A program made the translations under genes and the position numbers. Source: Gammaproteobacteria bacterium (GTDB lineage Bacteria; Pseudomonadota; Gammaproteobacteria; SZUA-229). From it: a DNA stretch of 34,801 nt. Shown here one piece after another: positions 1 to 7,773 of this stretch (within the stretch, counting starts at the first letter, position 1; each line of letters begins with the position of its first letter). Under the pieces are notes generated by a model. That model saw only the letters and a program-made list of their open reading frames with translations. It was not told where the DNA came from and made no database searches. Where the stretch lies: NCBI GenBank assembly GCA_015488885.1, contig WFMW01000052.1:1-34801 (forward strand), read 5' to 3'.

Positions 1-26
1 CCGAGCTGGCAAAAGCTACAGGCTAA
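1..26 (+). CDS. rpe: ribulose-phosphate 3-epimerase, last eight codons (partial)
   Basis: The window opens inside a reading frame whose last codons read ELAKATG and then TAA at 24-26. The E. coli Rpe C-terminus also carries a SELAK stretch, and rpe directly precedes gph in many gammaproteobacteria, here with only 12 bp between them. The assignment rests on eight residues plus gene order, so it is an inference. The rest of the gene lies outside the window. Confidence 0.55.
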
Positions 27-38
27 GCGGTTATCTGT

Positions 39-728
39 ATGTTAGCCCGTCCGCAAATGGTATTGATTGATGTGGACGGCACACTGGTTGACAGTGTGCC
101 GGATCTGGCCTGGTGTATTGATGCCATGATGCGTGAACTTGCCCTGCCAGAACGTGGTGAAGATGCCGTTCGACACTGGGTGGGGAACGGTGTTGAGCGG
201 CTGGTACAACGTGCGTTGATGAATCAGCTGGATGGTGATCTTGCTGGTGACGATGAGCAGGCGCTGTATGAAAAAGCCCTGCCAATTTTTCGCGCTTTGT
301 ATGCCAATAATACGTCAAAACGCAGTGTGCTTTATCCTGGGGTGAAACCAGCACTGGATTTTTTGCAGACCAGCGGGGTAAAAATCGGTTGTGTAACCAA
401 TAAAGCCAGCGAATTTACCCTGCCGATTTTAAGCGAGCTGGGCATCAATGACTATTTTGACATGGTGCTTTGCGGCGATATGGTCGAGCGTAAGAAACCC
501 GACCCCATGCCTTTATTACAGTCAGCTGAAGCATTGGGTGTTAAACCCGAGGCATCCTTGATGTTAGGCGATTCCATGAGTGATGTGAAAGCGGCCCGGG
601 CGGCCGGTTTTGCTATTATCTGTATGTCCTATGGTTATAACCATGGTGAAGATATTCGTGATTACCACCCCGATGCCGTGCTGGACGCCATGGACGAAAT
701 AAAACATATTATCCGCTGGTCGCAGTAG
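39..728 (+). CDS. gph: phosphoglycolate phosphatase (HAD superfamily)
   Basis: This 229-residue HAD hydrolase should dephosphorylate 2-phosphoglycolate, from RubisCO oxygenation or DNA 3'-end repair, to glycolate in the cytosol. HAD motif I is DVDGT with nucleophile D11 and acid/base D13. Motif II is T120 in CVTNK, motif III is K153 in RKKPDP, and motif IV is GDSMSD with D178 and D182. An alpha-helical cap of about 65 residues follows motif I, as in the Gph subfamily. Length matches the family (220-250). The start at 39 has no clear ribosome-binding site; M7 at position 57, nearer the motif, is an alternative. It lies directly behind the rpe remnant and ahead of trpE, a common order in gammaproteobacteria. 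Another HAD phosphatase specificity cannot be excluded, but context favours Gph. Confidence 0.88.
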   Translation: MLARPQMVLIDVDGTLVDSVPDLAWCIDAMMRELALPERGEDAVRHWVGNGVERLVQRALMNQLDGDLAGDDEQALYEKALPIFRALYANNTSKRSVLYPGVKPALDFLQTSGVKIGCVTNKASEFTLPILSELGINDYFDMVLCGDMVERKKPDPMPLLQSAEALGVKPEASLMLGDSMSDVKAARAAGFAIICMSYGYNHGEDIRDYHPDAVLDAMDEIKHIIRWSQ

Positions 729-730
729 CA

Positions 731-759
731 TTGACAGTCATAAATACCCGTTCTATGTA
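731..759 (+). promoter_or_regulatory. candidate sigma70 promoter for trpE
   Basis: An exact -35 hexamer TTGACA (731-736) is followed after 17 bp by TATGTA (754-759), a poor -10 match. It lies in the 70-bp gap between gph and trpE. No run of TGG codons or terminator/antiterminator pair follows, so there is no sign of a trpL-type attenuator. The weak -10 keeps confidence low. Confidence 0.3.
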
Positions 760-798
760 GTCATCACTTGACGGTTCTCAATTTATCGGAAAAAAACC

Positions 799-2343
799 AT
801 GTCAGTTGCATCAAACCATTCCCAAACGATTAATCAGGCTACCATCAAAAAATTGCAGCTTGTCGCAGATAGCGCGTCGATTAATCGTATCCCGCTGGTA
901 CGCGAGGTACTGGCCGATCTCGATACGCCACTTAGTACCTATCTCAAAGTCGCCAATGCGCCCTATACCTATCTGTTTGAATCGGTACAGGGCGGTGAAA
1001 AATGGGGACGTTACTCCATTATCGGCCTGCCCTGTAAAACCATCATTAAAATCAGCGGGCGTGAGGTAAACGTTTTTGAGCATGAACATTGTGTAGCCAG
1101 TCAGCAGGTCGATGACCCCTTGCAATGGGTAAAGGATTATCAACAGCACTATCATGTACTTGAAAGTGACGAACTGCCCCGTTTTACCGGTGGTCTGGTT
1201 GGCTATTTCGGTTACGAAACCATTGCCTATATCGAAAAACGGCTGGCAGAAAAGAATCAGCAGGCTAATAAACCTGATCCCCTTGATACCCCGGATATAT
1301 TGTTAATGGTTTCCGAGGAAGTGGTGGTTTTCGATAATCTTTCCGGCAAACTGTATATTATCGTCCATGTTGACCCGAATGCAGCACATGCGCTGGATCA
1401 GGGTGAAAAACGCCTGCGTGACATTGAACGTCGTCTGCGCCAGAATCTGCCGGACAGACCCGGGCATAATCCCAGGCAGATAGATGAAACCGATTTTGTT
1501 TCCGGCTTTACCCGGGACGGCTTTCAAGCGGCTGTTGCCAGGGCGCGTGAATATATTATTAATGGTGACATTATGCAGGTGGTGCTTTCGCAACGGCTCA
1601 CTATCGCCTATGACGCGCCACCACTGGATCTCTACCGTGCTTTACGCAGCCTCAACCCGTCACCGTATATGTACTATCTTGATCTGGGTGATTTTCATAT
1701 CGTCGGCTCATCACCGGAAATTCTGGTGCGTCTGGAAGAGGACAAAATTACCGTCAGACCGATTGCCGGCACACGTCCCCGTGGCAATAATGAGGCGGAA
1801 GATCAGCAACTGGAAGCAGACCTGCTGGTCGATCCCAAGGAGCTGGCAGAACATCTGATGCTGATTGATCTGGGGCGTAATGATGCCGGTCGGGTGAGTC
1901 AGACGGGCAGTGTCAGGCTGACCGAGAAAATGCAGATAGAACGCTATTCCCATGTTATGCATATTGTGTCAAATGTAAGTGGCAAGCTGAAACAGGGCAT
2001 GGACGCGATTGATGTTTTACGTGCCACGTTTCCGGCCGGTACGGTGAGTGGTGCGCCTAAAATTCGTGCCATGGAAATCATTGATGAACTGGAGCCGGTA
2101 AAACGCGGTATTTATTCGGGGGCGGTCGGTTATCTTTCCTGGAACGGGAATATGGATACTGCGATTGCGATTCGTACTGCGGTAATCAAGGACGGGGCGC
2201 TGTCTATTCAGGCTGGTGCGGGTATTGTGTATGATTCAGTGCCGGAAAATGAATGGCTGGAAACCATGAACAAGGCACGCGCGATTTTTCGTGCCGTGGC
2301 TATGGCGGAAGCCGGGCTGGATGCATCGCGGGTGCATCGTTGA
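799..2343 (+). CDS. trpE: anthranilate synthase component I
   Basis: TrpE converts chorismate plus ammonia, supplied by TrpG, into anthranilate, the first committed step of tryptophan synthesis. The 514-residue protein has the N-terminal regulatory region with an LFES sequence (residues 59-62), corresponding to the LLES element that binds feedback-inhibiting tryptophan in enteric TrpE. The C-terminal chorismate-binding domain carries [44 protein letters not shown] and the [10 protein letters not shown] loop. These distinguish it from isochorismate synthases. Its partner gene trpG is not adjacent but about 1.2 kb downstream, beyond a TIGR03790-type gene and a small inverted-repeat element. PabB is the main alternative, but the LFES element and the trp context support TrpE. 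Confidence 0.95.
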   Translation: MSVASNHSQTINQATIKKLQLVADSASINRIPLVREVLADLDTPLSTYLKVANAPYTYLFESVQGGEKWGRYSIIGLPCKTIIKISGREVNVFEHEHCVASQQVDDPLQWVKDYQQHYHVLESDELPRFTGGLVGYFGYETIAYIEKRLAEKNQQANKPDPLDTPDILLMVSEEVVVFDNLSGKLYIIVHVDPNAAHALDQGEKRLRDIERRLRQNLPDRPGHNPRQIDETDFVSGFTRDGFQAAVARAREYIINGDIMQVVLSQRLTIAYDAPPLDLYRALRSLNPSPYMYYLDLGDFHIVGSSPEILVRLEEDKITVRPIAGTRPRGNNEAEDQQLEADLLVDPKELAEHLMLIDLGRNDAGRVSQTGSVRLTEKMQIERYSHVMHIVSNVSGKLKQGMDAIDVLRATFPAGTVSGAPKIRAMEIIDELEPVKRGIYSGAVGYLSWNGNMDTAIAIRTAVIKDGALSIQAGAGIVYDSVPENEWLETMNKARAIFRAVAMAEAGLDASRVHR

Positions 2344-2357
2344 GAGTGGCTTATTCA

Positions 2358-3374
2358 ATGTCTGGCTTAAGGCATTGCGTTGTTTTCATGGTTTTTATGC
2401 TGGCAGTAGGCTATGAATTGCCAGCGTACGCGCGGGTCGAGCCGGCACAGATAGCGGTGGTAGTTAATTTAAGTGATCCGCAGAGTGTTAAAACAGGGGC
2501 GTATTATCAGCAATATCGGCACATACCTGCGCAGAATATGATATATGTGCATGTCCCGGTGCGCCGTAATCTGGGTAAACAGGCCTTTAAGCTTTTGCGC
2601 CGACAGGTATATCGTAAAACGCCGGCGGCGGTGCAGTTTTATGCGCTTGCCTGGACGCAGCCCTATCGGGTGGACTGTATGTCGATGACCAGCGCGATGA
2701 CTTTTGGTTTCGATCCGGCCTATTGTGCCCGAGGTTGCAAGGCAACGAAACGCAGTGTTTATTATAATTCCGACAGTGCGGCACCCTACACCGATCTGGG
2801 GATTCGCCCGAGTATGTTGCTGGCAGGGGAGTCGGAAAAACAGGTTCGGGCGATGATAGATCGTGGTATCAGGGCCGATGGCAGTTTTCCAGCCGGTACC
2901 GCTTATCTGGTGAGCACCACCGACCGGGCGCGTAATGTCCGCGCCTGGCGTTATCCGGTTATATTGCGGGCTCTGTCCTCGCGATTAAAATTGCGCCAGG
3001 TAGCCACCAATGCATTGAAAAACAAAAAAGATGTGCTGTTTTATTTTACCGGCAGAGCCAGGGTGAAGGGCATTGACACGAATCATTATCTGCCCGGTGC
3101 GATTGCCGATCATCTCACTTCGAGTGGGGGTAATTTACTCGGCAGCCGACAGATGAGTAGTTTGAAATGGCTGACGGCAGGTGCCACAGCCAGTTATGGC
3201 ACCGTGGTTGAACCCTGTGCGTTTACCCAGAAATTTCCTAACCCGGGTATTGTGATTGACCGTTATACACGCGGCGAGTCACTGATTGAAGCCTACTGGA
3301 AAAGTGTTGCCTGGCCCGGACAGGGGGTGTTCATTGGCGAGCCACTGGCTGCGCCCTTTGCAAAAAAGCATTAA
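2358..3374 (+). CDS. TIGR03790 family secreted protein of unknown function
   Basis: I take the start at 2358, giving 338 residues; the frame is open further upstream into trpE, but this ATG begins a good Sec signal peptide (hydrophobic core about residues 7-18, likely cleavage after AYA at 25). The mature protein shows features I associate with the TIGR03790 family: an early VVNLSDPQSVKTGAYYQQYR with HIPAQN, then late GATASYGTVVEPC, KFPNPG, a GESLIEAYWKSVAWPGQG segment and GVFIGEPLAAPF. The biochemical function is unknown to me; export and the conserved C-terminal block suggest a periplasmic or surface role. It sits 14 bp after the trpE stop, so it is probably co-transcribed with trpE and separates it from trpG. 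Its stop codon forms the left edge of the inverted-repeat element that follows. Confidence 0.72.
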   Translation: MSGLRHCVVFMVFMLAVGYELPAYARVEPAQIAVVVNLSDPQSVKTGAYYQQYRHIPAQNMIYVHVPVRRNLGKQAFKLLRRQVYRKTPAAVQFYALAWTQPYRVDCMSMTSAMTFGFDPAYCARGCKATKRSVYYNSDSAAPYTDLGIRPSMLLAGESEKQVRAMIDRGIRADGSFPAGTAYLVSTTDRARNVRAWRYPVILRALSSRLKLRQVATNALKNKKDVLFYFTGRARVKGIDTNHYLPGAIADHLTSSGGNLLGSRQMSSLKWLTAGATASYGTVVEPCAFTQKFPNPGIVIDRYTRGESLIEAYWKSVAWPGQGVFIGEPLAAPFAKKH

Positions 3375-3546
3375 CCCGAATATTCCATGAGAACGCTATA
3401 AATATGGCTTAACATAATGAATATACAAATAAATATTGGTATCAGAAAAATACACGATGTAGTTGTTGCCCGCTATGCAGTTTTTGGACTGCTTTTATAT
3501 AGCATCCGCCTCAAAACTCTGCATTCCCATGAAATATTCAGATTAA
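3371..3546. mobile_element. small non-coding element with about 26-bp terminal inverted repeats ending in TTAA
   Basis: Left arm 3371-3396 and right arm 3521-3546 are inverted copies of each other, both starting TTAA and sharing GAATATT then CATG; 21 of 26 positions match by eye. The 124-bp interior has no open frame of note. It contains a small hairpin with arms GCAGT and ACTGC around 3478-3495 followed by TTTT, possibly a weak terminator. The left arm contains the stop codon of the preceding gene (TAA 3372-3374). The structure is that of a MITE-like palindromic element inserted between trpE's neighbour and trpG. No transposase is present in the window. It could instead be a decayed intergenic hairpin. 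Confidence 0.5.
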
Positions 3547-3561
3547 CTTAAGTGAAAAATA

Positions 3562-4140
3562 ATGTTATTAATGATAGATAATTATGATTCGTTTACCTAT
3601 AACCTGGTGCAATATCTGGGTGAACTGGGTGCAGATGTCGTCGTGCGGCGCAATGATGAAGTCAGTATTGCTGATATTGAAACACTGCAGCCGGATCATC
3701 TAATGATTTCACCGGGGCCGTGTACGCCGGATCAGGCCGGTATTTCGATGGCGGTTATTGAACATTTTGCCGGCAAAATACCGTTGCTGGGAGTCTGTCT
3801 CGGCCACCAGTGTATCGGCCAGGTTTATGGCGGCAGGATTGTCCATGCAGGTAAAATCATGCATGGTAAAACATCAAAAATCTATCATAAGAGTCAATAT
3901 ATGTTTGCCGGGCTGAAAAATCCCTGTGTGGCAACCCGTTATCATTCGCTGGTAATTGAAAAGGACTCCTTGCCGGATTGTCTGGAGATTACCGCATGGA
4001 CCGAAACCGACAATGGTGAAATCGATGAAATTATGGGTGTTCGACATAAACAACTGCCGGTAGAAGGGGTGCAGTTTCATCCTGAATCCATTCTCACCGA
4101 ACAGGGTTATGATTTATTGAATAATTTTCTTCATATATAA
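3562..4140 (+). CDS. trpG: anthranilate synthase component II, glutamine amidotransferase
   Basis: This 192-residue class I glutamine amidotransferase hydrolyses glutamine and channels ammonia to TrpE. The nucleophile C79 lies in GVCLGHQ and the rest of the triad is H173 and E175 in QFHPES. The N-terminal [20 protein letters not shown] and the oxyanion [11 protein letters not shown] segments are typical of TrpG/PabA. It is a stand-alone subunit, not fused to TrpD as in enterics. In many gammaproteobacteria the same subunit also serves PabB. It is separated from trpD by about 85 bp and is probably transcribed with trpD-trpC. The ATG at 3562 has only a weak AAGTGA upstream. It probably has its own promoter or reads through from the interrupted trpE segment. 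Confidence 0.94.
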   Translation: MLLMIDNYDSFTYNLVQYLGELGADVVVRRNDEVSIADIETLQPDHLMISPGPCTPDQAGISMAVIEHFAGKIPLLGVCLGHQCIGQVYGGRIVHAGKIMHGKTSKIYHKSQYMFAGLKNPCVATRYHSLVIEKDSLPDCLEITAWTETDNGEIDEIMGVRHKQLPVEGVQFHPESILTEQGYDLLNNFLHI

Positions 4141-4225
4141 CCGGAATTTTGAAGTGGCTGCAAAGGATGGTTGTTATTCAAGACCGTCAGCCGTTACAAA
4201 ACTTTAACAACAATGAGGTAACCCC

Positions 4226-5242
4226 ATGGATATGCAGGCAGCAATTAAATCCGTTATGGAAAAACACAATTTAAGTCGTGATGAGATGACAGATGTGATG
4301 CGATTAATCATGACGGGTGCAGCGACACCGGCACAGATTGGCGGCTTTCTGGTTGGTCTGCGGATGAAAACTGAAACGATCGATGAAATTGCCGCTGCCG
4401 CCGGGGTAATGCGTGAGTTATCGACAAAAGTCAACGTGAATAAAACGCATCTTGTTGATACCTGCGGAACCGGCGGCGATGCTTCCGGCAGTTTTAATAT
4501 TTCCACTGCCAGTGCTATTGTGGTAGCGGCAGCCGGTGGTCGGGTCGCCAAACATGGTAACCGTTCTATCAGCAGTAAGTCGGGCAGTGCCGATGTGCTT
4601 GAGGCTGCCGGTGTTAAACTTGAACTCAGTCCTGAACAGGTTGCGCAATGTGTGAATGATATTGGTGTCGGCTTTATGTTTGCACCCCGGCACCACAGCG
4701 CGATGAAATATGCGATTGGCCCGCGACGTGAAATGGCCGTGCGGACGATTTTTAATATTCTGGGGCCATTGACCAATCCGGCAATGGCACCTAATCAGGT
4801 ATTAGGGGTGTTCGCCAGAGAGCTGGTTGAACCGCTGGCACAGGTCTTGAATAAACTCGGTAGTGAACACGTCATGGTGGTTCATGCCGAAGACGGCATG
4901 GATGAAATCAGTATCAACGCGCCAACTTTTGTTACCGAATTGCTGCACGGTGAGGTATCAAGTTATACCATACAACCGGAAGATTTTGGTTTACAATCTG
5001 CCTCACTGCAATCCATCCATGCGCAGGATGCGGACGACAGCCTTAACATCATTCATGCGGTCTTTGCCAATGAGCCTGGCCCGGCCAGAGATATAGTCTG
5101 CCTGAATGCGGGAGCGGCCATTTATGTCGCCGGGCTGGCAGATTCGTTGGCACAGGGGGTAGAGAAAGCCGGGCAGGTGATTGCAGAAGGTCTGGCAAGC
5201 AAGACCTTACAACAGTTGATTGAAAAGACCAATGATTTTTAG
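4226..5242 (+). CDS. trpD: anthranilate phosphoribosyltransferase
   Basis: TrpD transfers phosphoribose from PRPP to anthranilate. The 338-residue sequence has the glycine-rich PRPP loop DTCGTGGD (residues 78-85), FNISTASA, and [18 protein letters not shown] (109-126), which bind PRPP and anthranilate. The second anthranilate site region [30 protein letters not shown] is intact. GAGGT lies 9 nt ahead of the ATG at 4226, supporting this start over the second ATG two codons on. Length is normal for a non-fused TrpD. Its TAG stop lies within the first copy of a five-copy 14-bp tandem repeat that fills the whole gap to trpC. Confidence 0.96.
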   Translation: MDMQAAIKSVMEKHNLSRDEMTDVMRLIMTGAATPAQIGGFLVGLRMKTETIDEIAAAAGVMRELSTKVNVNKTHLVDTCGTGGDASGSFNISTASAIVVAAAGGRVAKHGNRSISSKSGSADVLEAAGVKLELSPEQVAQCVNDIGVGFMFAPRHHSAMKYAIGPRREMAVRTIFNILGPLTNPAMAPNQVLGVFARELVEPLAQVLNKLGSEHVMVVHAEDGMDEISINAPTFVTELLHGEVSSYTIQPEDFGLQSASLQSIHAQDADDSLNIIHAVFANEPGPARDIVCLNAGAAIYVAGLADSLAQGVEKAGQVIAEGLASKTLQQLIEKTNDF

Positions 5243-5308
5243 ATAACCATTATTAGATAACCATTATTAGATAACCATAGTTAGATAATCGTTTTTAGAT
5301 AACCGTTA
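5239..5308. repeat. five tandem copies of a 14-bp unit filling the trpD-trpC gap
   Basis: Units start at 5239, 5253, 5267, 5281 and 5295. The first two are identical (TTAGATAACCATTA); the third to fifth differ at one to four positions. The first copy contains the trpD stop codon and the last ends on the A of the trpC start codon. Because 14 is not a multiple of 3, the TAG in each copy falls successively in different frames. No Shine-Dalgarno-like purine run is left upstream of trpC. Confidence 0.92.
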
Positions 5309-6114
5309 TGAATCAAAACACCCCGGATATTTTGCGTAAAATTTTACAGCATAAAGTACAGGAAATCGCCGAATCCTCTGCAAGCCTGCCCATTGAAGTG
5401 GTACAGCAACAGGCTGAAGAAGCTGACCGGACACGCGGATTTATCAAGGCTATTGAAGAAAAAATCCAGCAACAACAGTCAGCGGTGATTGCCGAAATTA
5501 AAAAGGCATCGCCCAGTAAAGGCCTGTTACGGGAACATTTTGTGCCTGCTGATATTGCCCGCAGTTATGCGACCGGTGGTGCCACCTGTCTGTCGGTATT
5601 GACCGATCATGCGTTTTTTCAGGGCCATGAGGAATACCTTAAACAGGCACGGGCGGCCTGTCACCTTCCGATTATTCGTAAGGACTTTATTATTGACCCT
5701 TATCAGGTCTATGAAGCTCGGGCGATGAGTGCGGATTGCATCCTGTTAATTGTTGCCGCATTAAATGATACGATGCTGCACGAGTTATTATCGCTGGCAA
5801 AAAGTCTGCATATGGATGTGCTAATGGAAGTTCATGACAGGGAAGAAATGCAGCGTGCACTGGATACACCGGCACAATTGATAGGTATTAATAATCGAAA
5901 TTTGCGTACTTTTGAAACTTCACTGGCTACCACCATTGAAATGTTAGACTTGTTACCGGCAGACCGGCTACTGGTAACTGAAAGCGGTATTCATACGCCA
6001 GAGGATATCGCGTATATGCGCGCGCATAATGTGCAGGCGTTTCTGGTTGGTGAGGCTTTTATGCGCGCCGAACAACCGGGTGAAAAACTGGCAGAATTAT
6101 TTAACGATACATGA
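5308..6114 (+). CDS. trpC: indole-3-glycerol phosphate synthase
   Basis: TrpC closes the indole ring of CdRP with decarboxylation. The 268-residue TIM barrel carries [11 protein letters not shown] (E63 and K65 by family correspondence catalytic), [16 protein letters not shown] with the catalytic K125, [19 protein letters not shown] and [11 protein letters not shown] with the phosphate-binding end VGEAFMR. It is not fused to TrpF, unlike the E. coli enzyme, so trpF, trpB and trpA must lie elsewhere. The ATG at 5308 abuts the 14-bp repeat array and has no visible ribosome-binding site, so initiation may be weak or coupled to trpD termination. A 13-bp gap leads to the OsmC-family gene. Confidence 0.95.
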   Translation: MNQNTPDILRKILQHKVQEIAESSASLPIEVVQQQAEEADRTRGFIKAIEEKIQQQQSAVIAEIKKASPSKGLLREHFVPADIARSYATGGATCLSVLTDHAFFQGHEEYLKQARAACHLPIIRKDFIIDPYQVYEARAMSADCILLIVAALNDTMLHELLSLAKSLHMDVLMEVHDREEMQRALDTPAQLIGINNRNLRTFETSLATTIEMLDLLPADRLLVTESGIHTPEDIAYMRAHNVQAFLVGEAFMRAEQPGEKLAELFNDT

Positions 6115-6127
6115 CAGGTAAAACAAA

Positions 6128-6547
6128 ATGAAAGCAGTAGTGAAGTGGCTGGATAATATGACCTTTGTCGGCGAATCAGGAAGCGGGCACAGTATCGTTA
6201 TGGATGGCCCGCCGGAAAGCGGCGGGGCTAATCTGGGAGTCAGACCTATGGAAATGGTATTGCTGGGCATGGGCGGCTGTACGGCTTTTGATGTGGTGTT
6301 GATTTTAAAGAAAGCCCGTCAGCAGATTACCGACTGCCATGTTGAACTGAGTGCGGAGCGTGCGACCGAAGTGCCGAAGGTGTTTACTAAAATTCACGCC
6401 CATTATGTGGTAAAAGGCAAAGATCTGGATGAAAAGCGGGTAGCCAAAGCGGTTGAATTAACAGCGAATAAATATTGCTCGGTATCCATCATGTTATCGA
6501 GCAGTGTGGCCATTACGCATGATTATGAAGTGATTAAGGATGCTTGA
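6128..6547 (+). CDS. OsmC family protein, YhfA-like
   Basis: A 139-residue OsmC-fold protein. The redox cysteines are C51 in GMGGCTAFDVV and C117 in NKYCSVSIML, the pair used in OsmC/Ohr proteins to reduce peroxides. The overall pattern (KWLDNMTFVGES, MDGPPESGG, RPMEMVLLGMGGC, HYEV-like end DYEVIKD) resembles E. coli YhfA, whose physiological substrate is not established, more than OsmC or Ohr proper. AGG lies about 8 nt before the ATG. It is 13 bp after trpC in the same direction and probably rides on that transcript. It converges with coq7 across 21 bp. Confidence 0.88.
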   Translation: MKAVVKWLDNMTFVGESGSGHSIVMDGPPESGGANLGVRPMEMVLLGMGGCTAFDVVLILKKARQQITDCHVELSAERATEVPKVFTKIHAHYVVKGKDLDEKRVAKAVELTANKYCSVSIMLSSSVAITHDYEVIKDA

Positions 6548-6568
6548 AAACTGCTATTCAGCACGTCC

Positions 6569-7207
6569 TCAAATATAATAGGCCGATATGGTCATTACTT
6601 TTGACATCGCCGCCATCAGTTTTTTTACCGGGAAAGGCAGTTCCACACCACCGTTATCCAGTGCAGTCGTGGCATGGTGAGCTTCATCTTTTTTCATCTG
6701 CGTTAAAATCGCCCGGCTGCGGTGGTCTTCTGCGGGTAACCGGTCGAGATGTGACTGTAAATGTTTTACTACCTGATGTTCGGTTTCTGCCAGAAAACCC
6801 AGGCTCCATTTATCGCCCAGTACACCGGCAAAAACCCCCATTGCAAAGGCACCGCCATACCAGCACGGATTCAGCAGGCTGGTATGACTGCCTAGTTCCT
6901 GCAAACGTAGACGAGTCCATTTAAGGTGGTCATTTTCTTCGATGGCTGACTGTTGCAGTTTGTCACGAATCAGGCTATTTCTGGCAGTTAAGGCCTGACC
7001 CTGATATAAAGCCTGTGCCGATACTTCACCGCTGTGGTCAACGCGAATTAAACCGGCAATGTGTTTTTTCTCATTAGGCTTAAATTCAACATCATTGATA
7101 TCTTCAGCTGGATAGTCGCGAGCCGTCGTTGTACCAGAACCGGCAAACGTGCGCACCACGCTGTCCAGCTGCATAATGAATTGGTCGAACGGGTTGTAGT
7201 ATCTCAT
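6569..7207 (-). CDS. coq7: ubiquinone biosynthesis hydroxylase (demethoxyubiquinone monooxygenase)
   Basis: Coq7/UbiF-replacing di-iron enzyme that hydroxylates 2-polyprenyl-3-methyl-6-methoxy-1,4-benzoquinone, a late step of aerobic ubiquinone synthesis at the inner membrane. All six ferritin-like ligands can be placed: E61 (HSGEVSA), E91 and H94 (EENDH), E143 (ETEH), E175 and H178 (DEAHH). The 212-residue length and hydrophobic segment around GGAFAMGVFAGVLG fit proteobacterial Coq7. The start is the first in-frame ATG; M12 is a possible alternative. It is transcribed divergently from the [2Fe-2S] ferredoxin gene across 68 bp. Confidence 0.94.
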   Translation of the reverse strand: MRYYNPFDQFIMQLDSVVRTFAGSGTTTARDYPAEDINDVEFKPNEKKHIAGLIRVDHSGEVSAQALYQGQALTARNSLIRDKLQQSAIEENDHLKWTRLRLQELGSHTSLLNPCWYGGAFAMGVFAGVLGDKWSLGFLAETEHQVVKHLQSHLDRLPAEDHRSRAILTQMKKDEAHHATTALDNGGVELPFPVKKLMAAMSKVMTISAYYI

Positions 7208-7275
7208 TATCTAATAATGGTTTAATCTGTATTATTATGCAACAATTTTTTTTAACGTTTTAGGAGAGTCAAGGA

Positions 7276-7602
7276 ATGTCATTTTATCAATACCATGTTT
7301 TTTTCTGTACGAATCAACGGGATAACGGTGAGCAATGTTGTGAACAATGTCATGCTACCGAGATTCGTGCCTATACCAAAGCCAGGCTTAAACAACTGGG
7401 CCTGTCCGGGGCGGGCAAGGTGAGAATCAATACAGCCGGTTGTCTGGGCCGGTGTGAACTCGGCCCTGTGCTGGTGGTCTACCCTGAAGCTATCTGGTAT
7501 ACCTATGTCGATCGGGAAGATATTGACGAAATTATTGAACAGCATTTGCAGGGTGGGCAAATAGTGAAACGCTTACTGATAGACGCCGATACTGGAATTT
7601 GA
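7276..7602 (+). CDS. thioredoxin-like [2Fe-2S] ferredoxin
   Basis: A 108-residue protein of the (2Fe-2S) ferredoxin family related to the Shethna protein and to NuoE-type thioredoxin folds. Cluster ligands are C11 (FFCTNQR), C22 or the neighbouring C21, C56 and C60 (AGCLGRCELGPVLVVYPE). It is presumably a cytosolic electron carrier; its partner is not evident. AGGAG lies at 7262-7266 ahead of the ATG at 7276. It stands alone, divergent from coq7, and is followed by a strong promoter and a terminator that I read as a small-RNA gene. Confidence 0.9.
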   Translation: MSFYQYHVFFCTNQRDNGEQCCEQCHATEIRAYTKARLKQLGLSGAGKVRINTAGCLGRCELGPVLVVYPEAIWYTYVDREDIDEIIEQHLQGGQIVKRLLIDADTGI

Positions 7603-7623
7603 AGTCCATTGTTGCAAAAACAC

Positions 7624-7650
7624 TTGACAATATGGTGGTTATATTATAAT
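7624..7650 (+). promoter_or_regulatory. sigma70-like promoter ahead of a putative small RNA
   Basis: Exact TTGACA at 7624-7629 and exact TATAAT at 7645-7650, separated by 15 bp, which is shorter than the optimum of 17. It lies in a gap with no coding potential, 22 bp after the ferredoxin stop. A transcript from about 7657 would reach the terminator at 7722-7750. Confidence 0.55.
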
Positions 7651-7656
7651 ATTCTA

Positions 7657-7750
7657 ATCAAGTTATGTAATTGAGTAACTTTTTTCATATTTCCTCCATC
7701 CTCCCTTTGGTGGTAATCTTCGGCGCGGTTCCTTTCCGCGCCTTTTTTTT
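7657..7750 (+). ncRNA. putative trans-acting small RNA with CU-rich anti-Shine-Dalgarno segment
   Basis: The segment between a consensus-like promoter and a strong intrinsic terminator would give an RNA of about 94 nt. It could form a weak 5' hairpin (AGTTA 7661-7665 with TAACT 7676-7680). This is followed by a single-stranded pyrimidine stretch (7690-7708) with two CCTCC blocks (7693-7697 and 7700-7704), complementary to ribosome-binding sites. A GC-rich 3' hairpin and eight T complete the structure. These are the hallmarks of Hfq-dependent regulatory RNAs. I do not recognise the family. The alternative is a 3' untranslated tail of the ferredoxin mRNA, possibly itself processed. Confidence 0.55.
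7722..7750 (+). terminator. strong intrinsic terminator
   Basis: Perfect 7-bp stem GGCGCGG (7722-7728) / CCGCGCC (7736-7742), 7-nt loop, then eight T (7743-7750). It is oriented for the plus strand and ends the putative small RNA and any ferredoxin read-through. On the minus strand no T-run follows, so it is not a waaA terminator. Confidence 0.9.
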
Positions 7751-7773
7751 GCCCGCGTTATCCATGATTATTA

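Noticed and set aside
729-798. Possible trp attenuator (trpL leader) before trpE
   Set aside because: No run of TGG codons and no paired terminator/antiterminator hairpins in the 70-bp gap.
2253-2357. Extended N-terminus of the TIGR03790 gene into trpE
   Set aside because: The extra residues look like shadow translation of trpE; a proper signal peptide begins at 2358.
4204-4776. 190-codon minus-strand open frame opposite trpD
   Set aside because: Low-complexity shadow of trpD with no domain signal.
7661-7686. Hairpin AGTTA/TAACT plus T-run as ferredoxin terminator
   Set aside because: Stem is only five AT-rich pairs; the GC-rich hairpin downstream is a far better terminator.
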